In this document: one piece after another, positions 21,142-30,859 of the stretch
Numbering within the stretch: the first letter of the stretch is position 1
How the letters are laid out: each line of letters starts with the position of its first letter
Assembly (NCBI GenBank): GCA_936440205.1
Contig: OW387136.1
Coordinates: forward strand, 49,994,232-50,058,231
DNA: 64,000 nt
Direction: 5' to 3'
Origin: Lepidonotus clava
Taxonomy: Eukaryota > Annelida > Polychaeta > Phyllodocida > Polynoidae
Made by a program: the position numbers and the translations under genes
Notes under the pieces: model-generated
What the model saw: the letters and a program-made list of their open reading frames with translations, nothing else
Database searches by the model: none
Told to the model about the DNA's origin: nothing

Positions 21142-21410
21142 AGCCCCATACCCACTAAGGGATTTTACGGGTGATGGGCGATAGGCGACTGGGAGAACAG
21201 CTGTTGTCGTTGCAGGGCAACTGTAACATTAAGCAAGTTTGATATTTTACCGGCGATTTTATCTGTGATTCCGTCACCCGTCGTCCAGAATCAGCACCAT
21301 ACCCACCAGGAATCGCCCGACAATTCTAAGTTGCCCGGCGACTTTACTGGTGATTCCCCGGTTGCCCATTGCCTGTCACTGCTGAAGTCGCTCAGTGGGT
21401 ATGGCCCTTA
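21142..21410. mobile_element. Family A MITE, copy A3
   Basis: It starts AGCCCCATACCCACTAAGGG and ends AAGTCGCTCAGTGGGTATGG, inverted. The interior is self-complementary, with 'gggcgataggcgactgggag' words and 'cccgtcgtccagaatc', as in the other copies. Confidence 0.7.
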
Positions 21411-21613
21411 ACTTATCTGAACAGAAGTCCAGAACCTTATACAATATCAATATAAGGGAATATATCCTATGGCATTTAATTAGTTGTTGAACAGTCAAAG
21501 AGTACTCGTGGGAGAAATACCGATAAGGTACATGTCGTAGACGTCCACGTAATTGACTCAAAATATAGTGGAGTATACCTCAACACGAGTAGTGACACGG
21601 CAGTATGAACATA

Positions 21614-22266
21614 AAGGGCCATACCCATTAAGCAACATTAGCGGCAACGGGCCCCGGGCAACTGGGCAAATTGCTGGTAAAGTTTTCAAAAACATGATTA
21701 AGAAGCATTTTAAGACATATGTTGAATTGGTATAATTGTTGTGTAGTGTTCCATTATTCCTTCAGCAAGGTTTATTGTGAAAGTACCCCTGACCTAAATC
21801 GGATTGTATAATATGAAGTGACTATCATCTTCATTCATATCATTTTCATGTGAGGTCTGTCGAAATAATGAGATGTTTTGCTTGGTATGTATACACTGAA
21901 AGTGTGGAGTTCTGTCCTGAACTAGGATTTGAAATATTTTATATTGGAACATTCTTTTTATTTAAACTAAAATTGAAAACCCGTGGACTGTCCTTAACTT
22001 AGGATTGTATATCAATATGCTTTGAAGATCAAGCCTAGCTTGAAAGCCTTGAGGAAATTATAAAAAAAAATAAAAATAGATAGAATCAAATAAAATAAAA
22101 AGTTGCCGGACAACTCGGGATTGACGGGCTCCATGTGGGTATGATGTAGATTCTGGTTGACGGGCGATTCAAACTTGCTAAACATTACAGTTCCTGGGCC
22201 TGGCGTCAACGACGGCCTTTCTCCCAGTCGCCCGTCGCTGCTATATAAAGTCGCTTAGTGGGTATG
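21614..22266. mobile_element. Family A MITE, copy A4, expanded
   Basis: The left end is AGGGCCATACCCATTAAGC and the right end AAAGTCGCTTAGTGGGTATG, with TAA outside both. It is about 650 bp against 270 to 285 bp in A2, A3 and A5. The extra DNA in the middle (about 21690-22100) is AT-rich with a 'taaaaaaaaataaaaataga' stretch, so another sequence probably inserted into it. Confidence 0.6.
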
Positions 22267-22549
22267 TTAAGAAGTCATTTTTCAGAGAGTAACCCCCCCC
22301 CCATCCTTCCCACGCTCACGGAGAAGTCGGGCCTAGCATAGAGCCCCTGACAGAAGCCCCCGGGCCTCTCTGACTCACAGTGGGAGCTCAACCTGGGACA
22401 GGGACGTTTTCAAATATTAAATCGATTCGAGGCGTTTCTCTTTTGCAAATACTCATCCCCCGGTCTTTATGATGGGCTGGGGGCGTGTCGTATCGGTGTG
22501 ATTATCTCACGGTTTGTGTTGACAGTGGGGGTGGGTGGGGGGGGGGGGG

Positions 22550-22720
22550 ACTGTCACTGTCAGTACTGTCATCGTCAGCTGTCACTGTCAGTACTGCCAG
22601 CTGTCACTGTCAGTACTGTCACTGTCAGCTTTCACTGTCAGTACTGTCACTGTCAGATGTCACTGTCAGTATTGTTACTGTCAGCTGTCACGGTCAGCTG
22701 TCAGTGCTAACAGTGACAGC
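22550..22720 (+). repeat. CTGTCA-based minisatellite
   Basis: CTGTCACTGTCAGTACTGTC and shorter variants repeat for about 170 bp. The basic word is six bases (CTGTCA), with a higher unit of about 24 bp. All frames read as VTVS-like repeats; this is not evidence of a gene. A G-run of about 14 directly precedes it. Confidence 0.85.
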
Positions 22721-22919
22721 TCTATTCTGTTGTTTCTGGAAGTTTGTTCGCAGAACAAATTGTACGTCTTCTGTCATAATCTATGAGTTCATGGCTGCTG
22801 TTATACGTACTAATGATGGACTTGGGAATCTTAAAGTGCGCGGCAGTAACAAAAGAAAGATAATTTTGCAAGTTGAAAAGCATATTCAATACTTAAAATA
22901 AGGTAGGCTAGGAAGGTGG

Positions 22920-23470
22920 AAAGGATAGTAGAAGAGTAGTAGTTGCTGGCTATGCACTTTAATAGATCTGCAATGTTGGTCAAAAAGTTTCTCCATTCAC
23001 ATTCCTAAACCCCAGTTTCCGTTTTCTAAAGTTTAGGCCTTCTAAATACTTATAAATGTATATTTTTCTCCTAAAATCTGGCAACATCCAAGTACCGACT
23101 TATCTGCAGGAAGCCATACAGATTGTGACTCACTCTAGTCCCTTTGTAATTAATTATACATATATCAGCACCACATACGTATGTACAATTTGTCTTTGTT
23201 CCTTACGCAACCCGAAATGTACACGCGCACTCCATATCGTCCGTGCAGTATACTTCTCCCAGTGTAACAGAATTTCAAAAACTCGTAAGCCAGTAAAGCA
23301 GATGCGAGCTGTGGTTAAAGTTTAATGATAGAGTTGCCAATTTGTTGTTGGTTCAAGCTCGGTTTAAGGGCTAACCGGGCGTGGATGAAGTCATCGTACG
23401 GCGGGCTGCCCGTCAAAGGCCGACATGACGGCTACATGCATGGGGGGAAAACAGGGCGGTAAAAAATGTG
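22920..23470. other. Interval with no supported gene
   Basis: Mostly AT-rich, with a CG-containing part at 23360-23460. The latter abuts the inverted-repeat element that follows. No exon is supported. Confidence 0.3.
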
Positions 23471-23728
23471 TAGGTCGCATTCCACTAGCCGATTGTCAGG
23501 GAAGTAAGTTTTCAGGTCTATTATTTTTGGCTGATCTAAGATTTCTTTCACATCATCATCTTAAATAGTGATTCTCAAAATCAATTTCTTACATGACGTT
23601 CTATAATATTTTAAGAGAGTCTCAGATTATCTTTCTAGACTTTCAGGTTTTCTTTTTATTAGGCTTAGCTTGCCCAGTATTTTGCTCCCGATGTCAAAAA
23701 TCGCCGGCTGATAATAATAGACATGTTA

Positions 23729-23980
23729 CCCGGACCAAACAGCAGTGGACACTTCCTAAATCAGTATGTCCGAAATATGTAAATTAGCTACTGAGATGGT
23801 ACTGAATTTACACTCTACCTCATTTAAATATTTCGGACATACTGATTTTCCACTATTTAGCCACTGTATTTCCACTGATTTCCACTGATTTTCCACTAAA
23901 CTCCTACTGCAAGCTGACACTGATTCTGTACTCAGTACACACTGTAATCCCACTGCGTTTTGGTCCGGGTAATAATGGTT
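23729..23980. mobile_element. Inner element with CCCGGACCAAA ends
   Basis: CCCGGACCAAAC and AGCAGTGG on the left mirror CCACTGCG and TTTTGGTCCGGG on the right. The 16-bp sequence AATAATAGACATGTTA occurs at 23713-23728 and 23981-23996, directly repeated around it. This is either a target duplication unusually long for a DNA element or a pre-existing repeat. Confidence 0.6.
23758..23849. repeat. Innermost hairpin
   Basis: AAATCAGTATGTCCGAAATAT (left) and ATATTTCGGACATACTGATTT (right) are exact reverse complements over about 20 bp, with a further loosely paired part and a loop of about 35 bp. The sequence after it repeats TTTCCACTGA several times. Confidence 0.7.
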
Positions 23981-24129
23981 AATAATAGACATGTTACATA
24001 TCATTAGAACGGGGTTTTAATCCTCTTTCGAATGATATGTAGGATGTGTATTATTTTCCCATAGTTAAAAATAATTAGTTACCAAAATTCCGACAGTGGG
24101 AATCGGCTAGTGGAATACAGGCTTTAACG

Positions 24130-25130
24130 TAATAACCGCCGTGGGCCGAGGTGTGGAGCGGGCAATACGAACCACATGTACGGCCCGGGCATGGCATACG
24201 AGGGTCGGCATATGGGGGAAACGTGGAGGGAAAGTTGAAGTACGTTACTTAAAGTGGGAGGTGGGGGGCATTTTTTCCCCTGTGATAAAAGTAAATGAGT
24301 TCCATAAAAAAGGCGAAAAGAAGGAGGATACAAGTAATTTTGAACATGTTATTTTTCACCTAAGCATACATCTTGGCAGATAGGTAGCCGGTAGAGGGGG
24401 AAAAGGTAGACAGGGATGAGATGGATTTGGTTGGGAAAGTGCAAAGGTTAGGGATGAGAACATGCAACATGGAGCATATTGATTATAAGTTTTGTATCCA
24501 ATATGTACTCAAATAGTTACGGTAATCTACTCTGTTCATTTGAAAAAGATAAAATCTAATGAGCTATCAATCCGACTTGTCGATATGCATATATTTCCAA
24601 CCATAGATTAGGCATTAGAGTTTGACATCCTTCGATCCTTCTACCTATCGAGAAATAACCAAAGGACGCAAACACTTGTCTATTACATGCAACCCTCAAA
24701 GGCAAAGGAAAGTGGTGGACCTAGATTGAGGAAGCATGTGATGGATGTGTTTTGGTGAATAATGGCGCTGTAATTATCTGACATACACAGATAATAGAAT
24801 GACATTTCTCAAGCCACAAACTACACTACTCGCACGTGTATATTTCTAATATTTATATCCCCAACTAGATTATACGGTGTCGTGAATTTAGGCCTATAAA
24901 ATAAATACACAGTTATATCGTCATCTGAACATTACCCCGCCGAGGTGCACTTACTTACAAAAACCTCTTCTCGGTATACACCTGGACGTAAATAAAGTAA
25001 GATACCGTGCACCCAACCCATCTTGATGTGGCCCTGGTCGTAAAATATAGAAACACTATTTGGCCACATATGGCCGAGGATGCTAATTCCCGAGCCGCTC
25101 ACCAGGTGGAGTGTGGGGGCGAGCTGCTCT
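24130..25130. other. Interval with no supported gene
   Basis: Mixed AT-rich DNA with no repeat or exon that I can support. Open frames near 24140-24380 overlap on both strands without coding features. Confidence 0.3.
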
Positions 25131-25132
25131 TG

Positions 25133-25424
25133 TCCATTCTGACCTAGATAACGTCTTACATAATGGGTCCCTACACCTACAAGAGTCTATGGCTTTTATT
25201 AACCACTTTAAATTTGATAAGATTTTTTAAAATGTTCCTGTATAATTATCATGAGTTTGAACTTCCATAGTTGTTGAGTCGAATGCTTGTGTATAGTCCT
25301 GTCTGCCATAAGCCTGTGGCCCCAAAGCATGCAGGGAAACAGGGTGGAATTCTCACCTAACATGGCTAGTGATGTACAGACCTATATTGGGAAACAGTGG
25401 GTCGGACTGGGCAGACTATAGAGC
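25133..25424 (+). repeat. Dispersed repeat M, copy 2
   Basis: It is the same element as at 18255-18535, in the same orientation and at similar length. A GC-rich block with regulatory-type motifs follows directly, as in the first copy. Confidence 0.6.
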
Positions 25425-25440
25425 CGGTCGTGTGATCTAT

Positions 25441-25610
25441 TATTAAGCGCCCCCCGCGCCCCCTGGTGACGTAGCGGGCAGACGCCCGGACGGGGCAATC
25501 AGCCGCCGGAAGTAGCCCGTCGGCGCCTGCGCACACTGACGTGTGGCACCTCGCAGGGCATGCCGGGACAGCGGCCCAGGAGGCGGGTGTCCCGGCGTCC
25601 CTGGATGGAG
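25441..25610. promoter_or_regulatory. GC-rich promoter-like block with CTCF-like, CRE-half and ETS motifs
   Basis: GCGCCCCCTGGTGAC (25456-25470, minus-strand CTCF core), TGACGT (25467 and about 25538), CCGGAAGT (25506-25513, ETS) and GGCGCCTGCGCAC (about 25521-25533, NRF1-like) fall within 90 bp. CG dinucleotides are dense. A promoter or insulator is plausible. The open frame read on the minus strand is explained by base composition. Confidence 0.45.
25456..25470 (-). promoter_or_regulatory. Strong CTCF-like core
   Basis: The complement reads GTCACCAGGGGGCGC, nearly the textbook CTCF core (CCACCAGGGGGCGC). This is the best CTCF-like match in the window. Confidence 0.5.
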
Positions 25611-25649
25611 AATAAGGATTCTGTAGTAAAGAAGGGGTCGGTATAGTGG

Positions 25650-27325
25650 GACATCCATCTATAGATAGGTAAGGTGTATTTGTAGGATCGTTAGACGAGG
25701 GAAAATATTTATGAAAAAATAATTATAAAGGGCCACCGGAAATACATTGTGTTAAGAGAGACTCAAGTGGATTAGTAGATCTGATCATGCCCCTAAAGAT
25801 TGGGAGAGCAAGACACCACTAAAAGATGATATGTAATCACTACTATCTCTGAACTGTTTCTGTATTATGCTAATTGCAATAAATGAGAATCATACAGCAC
25901 ATACAAATTGTACCCTATTCGTAGATGTATAAATATTTTATGCTCTTGAAGTAAGCAATAAGGCAAAAAAAATAAAATAGAAAGAATTCGTTGTATTCAG
26001 GTAACCCGACCTACCCTAACTCTTTGGCCCTACCCTATTTTTAGGAGGGATATTTAGCATTTGTTTCTTCAAAATCCAAGATAGTTTACCTTAAAAAGAA
26101 TAGAAGACCATAAAACAGCACATGCATAGGTGCTCAGGGGATGTATTTTAGATGCTTAAATTTGGCTATTTGAAATATTTATTTTAATTTTCAACCCTGC
26201 CCGGTTCTCTTTGGAAGCAGTCCAAAAAAAAAGACAACAAAAAAAAACAACATTGGATTTACCTTCCTTTATTTTTTCGACCTATGTTACCTGAACACAA
26301 CCATTTTCTTTTGGTCTAGTATACAACTTTTTTCTTAGACAAAGGAAAACTGATGACATAATAAGCTTTTTCCTGCATATTAGTTCTGTTCCGTAGCCCA
26401 CTGTTGCCTACACATGTGAAAATACCAATTCGGACATACGTACATATATAGATCTACTGTGTTCCTGTAAAATACCGATATCCCGATACTCAGTCATGTG
26501 GCTAGCATGTTTACTGTCTTCGTATAGCTCTAAGTCACTCGTATTTGGCGCCAAACCTTTGGGAACTGAAAACTTTCTTTGTGACAATGGAATCTGATAT
26601 GGAGGCTGTGGTTAGGCGAGGCAGGCCTAAGCTGGGCTTGGGGGGCTAGCCCTTAGTTCAACTAAAGCCTAACTAAGGCCGTGTGTGCGGGTTAGGCGAG
26701 GCGGAATGAAGGGGGCACGCAGCCTCTGAACACCCCGAGCCTTAACGCAGATAAAATATAGTCAATATTTGACAAATAATTTGAGAATTAAAAATCTGGA
26801 CAATGGAGCACTGGTGCACCAATTCAAGATCACGCAGACGTGATTTGGTATTTGGTATCCCAAACATGTCCATCTGGTTACAGTCTTCAAAGTCAAAGAA
26901 ATTAATTAGAATTGAAATTAATGTCGAAGAAATAATTGTTTTGAATGTTGTTCCATCTTATGTTCATTCAGATACTGGTTACTGGTTATATTATATCCAG
27001 ACTAGGGAAAAATATCTTCAACTTCTCTAGGAGTTTGATAGTCCTTATTCAAGTGTACATGTTTCCCTTTTGTTAACGTTTAAGAGTATTAAAATGGGAA
27101 GTCCCTATTCTAAAATTCGTTGGATATTACACATTATCCAGCTTTGCATCTGAATCCCTGTAACGTGGCAAAATGAGTCAATAAGTGAAGGCACTGTAAA
27201 CCCGGTGAATCCCTACCAGAACAGTCATAAGAAAACAACCCAGCACCTGGTGGAACTAAAACAAACCCCGGGGCACAATATTAGATTATAATTCACAAAA
27301 CCACCGTTCCTCCCAGCGGCCATGG
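25650..27325. other. Interval with no supported gene
   Basis: AT-rich. The part 26600-26720 repeats 'gttaggcgaggc' and 'ccttagttcaac/cctaactaagg' words that may form a small foldback. A 75-codon open frame at 26803-27030 has no recognisable feature. Nothing else is supported. Confidence 0.3.
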
Positions 27326-27333
27326 CACCTAAA

Positions 27334-27588
27334 GCCCCAGACTCACTAGGCAATTATGAGAAAGTTGGCCGACTGATTGGCGCTAAAATCGGCCGACTGA
27401 TTGGTGCTAAAATCGACCGAAGAATCAGCCAGTTTTAGCACCGATTCATATCAAACATGCACATTCTAATAAAGCATGGTGATTTGATTTGATGCAAAAG
27501 TAGGCGAATTATCCTTGTATAACCAGCTGACTTTAGCGCCGTTTTGTCGGCCGACTTGGTTAAATTCGCCTAGTGGGTATGGGGCTTA
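27334..27588. mobile_element. Family B MITE, copy B1
   Basis: It starts AGCCCCAGACTCACTAGGC and ends GCCTAGTGGGTATGGGGCT, with TAA directly outside both ends. The interior has mirrored GGTGCTAAAATCG and TTTTAGCACCGAT words. It shares ends with family A but has a different core. This fits a PIF/Harbinger MITE. Confidence 0.8.
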
Positions 27589-27972
27589 AGCCACCAGGGT
27601 AAGCCAGTTAAATGTCACCCACCAAAAAAAGAGTGTCACAGAAGGTGTGCGTGTGTGGAGAGAGGGGGCTAGGGGGTCGTTTAAATCCCTCCCCGGCCTC
27701 TCACCGTTTGGGCGTGAAAATCGCCCCCTACCCTGGTCCTTTTATGTGTCCTCAGAGAGGGGTTGTAGGGGGGGGGGGCACTTCACCCAGGTTTGGGTAC
27801 CCATTGCAGAACGGGCTGTGGAAGCTGAAGCTGCAGCCGTCTAGGCTGAGAAAACAGGGGCTGTAACTGTTCCAGGCGGCAGAGAACTGTAGGAGAGCTA
27901 TGCATGGTCCCATGGTCTGGGCATCATGCGCTGAAAGTTGGTGTGTTTAGCAGGTCTAATCAGGGAATAAGC

Positions 27973-28253
27973 ACCCCCATGATCAAGTGGTTCATTGGGT
28001 TCTATTCCCGGGTGGTGTATCGGTTCACCAAGGGATGAGGTACAGCAAAAAAGATTTCCCGGTTTCGATTGCGTGTTGTTTGCCCGCCCCTGTCACCCTC
28101 ATCTCCTATCAAAAAAAAAATAGATGACCAAATCACCAAAGACTGACCAAATCAAAACACATGTCTCAAAAGTCAGAATTTACCCTAACTTGTTTTCACC
28201 ATGAAAATGACCCTGGCTGTCAGTATGGCATAAAACATCCATCACTCACTGAC
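27973..28253 (+). mobile_element. tRNA-like SINE, copy 2
   Basis: It carries GGGTTCTATTCCCGG (B-box-like), 'gggatgaggtacagcaaaaa', 'gtttgcccgccc' and the tail 'catccatcactcactgac'. The 13-mer TCAGGGAATAAGC lies at 27960-27972 and 28254-28266 as a perfect target-site duplication. A small A-rich insertion in the middle makes it longer than copy 1. Confidence 0.85.
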
Positions 28254-28269
28254 TCAGGGAATAAGCCCT

Positions 28270-29670
28270 TACAATCATTCATGTTAGAATATGGAGGTAT
28301 AGCTTCATCTCTTAGCTTTGTCTTTAGGTAAATGGTATAGCTTCAGTTAAACCAATAGTCTGTCTTTTGCCCTCTTAGAAAATAGGGATTGTTTAATCAA
28401 AACAAAGAGTCGTCTTATTACAGAATAGGGGGCTTCAGTTCTGTTTTGGGTACCTACCCTTCAAGATTCAGTGCCCCCCTACCTCCCCACTACCCCCAGC
28501 CATGCGGGGTGAGGTGTGTGGCCACTCACAGCCCCTACACCTTGGGGCACTGGGCTTGGGGTGGTAGGGGGTTTACTGGTTTTTTCCTCTTCTTTTTTTG
28601 AAGAGAGGTTTGGGGTGTTCTGAGGGTACTCTCCGGTGTCAAAGTGGTCACGTGCTGACGTGAACAGCGCCCTCGGGGTGCAGCGGGGAAACAATGAACT
28701 ATGATAGACGCTGTCAGCGACAAAGGGGTGTTGAAAGCAACACAGGGTTTGACATTGTACATGAAGTAATGTATACATACATGTATATAATATATCAGAG
28801 ATGCCATTTTCCTAGTCTTAGTGGGAGTCGCACCTATGATAAATATTAGGTTTCCACCAATATAAGTCTTACCCTGCATAAAGTGAATATTTCATTTGCG
28901 ACATTCTGATTCTATTTCACAAGTATTGCTATCCCCGTCCTTGTGGTGACAGGATATTACAATTTGAAATTAAACAACAAGAAAAATATTTCTGGCGGGT
29001 TAGTTAGTCACAGGGAAGTGCACATGTGGATTCCGAGTACTGTTGAGTTAAGCCTTGCTTGGGGCTATGTATTCCCTATTCCGAAGCCAAAGAGCGGGTG
29101 GGATTTGGGGGGGGGGGGGGGGGGGGGAGTTCCTACCAAGAATGAAAAGAGGGAGAAAACTACGAATAGGGAGGCTTTCAGCTGTAAGTGTAAGACTCAA
29201 AGAAAGCCTTGATTTCCGAGCTGGTTATGTCATTCTTATCAAATAAGTATTCATTCAGTTGTAACTGAACATTGGCGTCATTCCTCACCTATATTTGTAA
29301 GGGGTGGTATCTAGGTATCTATCTATCTATCTATCTATATATATATATCAAAGCATTGCAGTAGAACCTTGAGACAATCGTTAGGTTGGTTTGAACTCTT
29401 TCTGTTAAAAGGGCGTTTGATAGCCAACGCTGCTTTTTCTTTTCTATGCACAGCGTATGGGAATATTGGACTTTGAATCTCCTGAGTGACTATATAGGAA
29501 TCAGATGGGTTTATCTTTCTATAAATACATTCAAACGGTTCACAGAGTACCATGCTTTTCCAGTAGGTTTGAACATAAAGTAAAGGACATAGAGGGCACA
29601 AAAAGTGTGGTATTGAGACAAGCAAAGTGACAGTTGGCAGTTGTAGACACAACCAAAGGTTACTATTCCC
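28270..29670. other. Interval with G-run and (TCTA)n, no supported gene
   Basis: A G-run of about 20 lies at 29107-29127, and (TCTA)n/(TA)n at 29316-29349. CACGTG and TGACGTG lie close together at about 28648-28662. An open frame of 124 codons on the minus strand at 29335-29709 runs through simple repeat and SINE flank and has no recognisable domain. Confidence 0.35.
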
Positions 29671-29694
29671 CCAACTACCTGCCCCTCCTAGCCC

Positions 29695-29989
29695 ATGGGG
29701 GTCGGGCAAGAATAGGCCCTCAGTAGCCCCTGCTGATCGTAGAAGGCGACGATAGGGGGACCCAGCATTGACCAGGTGGTTTTTGGATTCAATTCCCGGT
29801 TAGTGCTGGGTTCACTAAGGGATGAGGTACAGCAAAAATGATTTCCAGGTTTTGATCCCCTGCTGTTTGCCCGTCCTGTCACCTTCATCTCATTGATTCG
29901 ATCACCAAAGACAGAATTCTTCCTAACTGGTTTTAGCCCTGAAAATGACCCTGGCTGCCGGTACGGCGTAAAACACCCAACACTCACTC
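29695..29989 (+). mobile_element. tRNA-like SINE, copy 3, full length and young-looking
   Basis: It is about 295 bp. The 5' part has 'tagcccctgctgatcgtaga' and 'aggcgac', then GGATTCAATTCCCGG, the common body and the tail 'ggcgtaaaacacccaacact'. The 18-mer ACCTGCCCCTCCTAGCCC is perfectly repeated at 29677-29694 and 29990-30007, which points to a recent LINE-mediated insertion. Confidence 0.9.
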
Positions 29990-30161
29990 ACCTGCCCCTC
30001 CTAGCCCCTCCTAGCCCCTTATACCCTGCGGTCTACCTTTGTCGATAGAAGCAGTGAGGTGCATACCCGCATTAACTGAGTGTTTTCTCTAGTTAACTGG
30101 CCACATACCTGCGGCCCCTGGCCTCTGTTCCCTACTCCCCGCTCACCCCTACTCCCTTAGT

Positions 30162-30211
30162 GCTGACCACCACAACCAATTGAGACGGACCCACCTATGA
30201 TTCAGGCATGT
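30162..30211 (+). repeat. Direct repeat flanking a family I element (left)
   Basis: The words 'tgaccaccacaacca', 'gacccacctatgattcaggc' and 'atgt' recur at 30702-30745 in the same order, on the other side of the family I element at 30240-30685. Confidence 0.5.
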
Positions 30212-30239
30212 CCCCCCCCCCCCCCCCCCAACTACCTCT

Positions 30240-30685
30240 ATTGGGGGGGGGGTCACTCTGGTCTTGAAATTTACCCACGGCCAGACAGCGAGGTAGTTAA
30301 CGTGAAAATTGAGAGGCGGCCAGTCTTTTGTTAGGCACAAAATTGGGGCCATGAAGTACTTCTGTTGAACAAATATAGGAGCACTAATAAACTAACTCCT
30401 CCTGTTACTTTATTTCACTAAAGCACATACTGGAAATGTTATCAGAATTATCCATAAGGAATTTAGAAAATATCCTAGTTCACCTACATCACAATATTTT
30501 ATTTGAGGGCTTAGATATATACACCCTGAAAATAACTGGAGGTCTACCAAAATCCAGGAGTGGTCAGTAACAGCATGGACAGTAATATAAGTCTTATATT
30601 ACTCTCCATGGTCACAGAAAGTAGGGGTGGTAGTTTTGCAGTGGGTATATAGTAACCTTCAGTGAGCCAGTGCGCCCCTCCCTTC
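30240..30685. mobile_element. Family I element with poly-G/poly-C ends, copy I1
   Basis: A G-run is followed by 'tcactctggtcttgaaattt' and 'acccac' on the left. The right end reads 'gcagtgggtatatagtaacc', 'ttcagtgagccagtg' and C-rich. The inverted ends are the same as in copies I2 to I4. The interior is non-coding. Confidence 0.65.
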
Positions 30686-30859
30686 ACCACTTCCCTGTGG
30701 TACTGACCACAACCTATTCGACCCACCTGTGATTTAGGCATGTTTACACTGCCCCTCACAGCAGACCACCTGTGATTATTAAGGCCTGTTTTCTTTAAGC
30801 ACCCCCTCCCCCACCAATTATTCCACCCCCGCCCAACCCACCTGTTACATTGAGACATT

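Larger units (their letters stand above)
23478..24122. mobile_element. Family D MITE with nested insertions
   Basis: The left end reads GCATTCCACTAGCCGATTGTC and the right end reads GGAATCGGCTAGTGGAATAC, inverted over about 16 bp. TTCCACTAGCCGATT resembles the family C end. Inside lie a second inverted-repeat element (23726-23980) and, within that, a perfect long hairpin (23758-23849), so three palindromes sit one inside another. Confidence 0.7.

Noticed and set aside
22485-22901. Serine/valine/threonine-rich open frames in three phases
   Set aside because: They come from the CTGTCA minisatellite, which is open in all phases.
29335-29709. 124-codon minus-strand open frame
   Set aside because: It includes simple repeat and the SINE flank, and shows no conserved feature.
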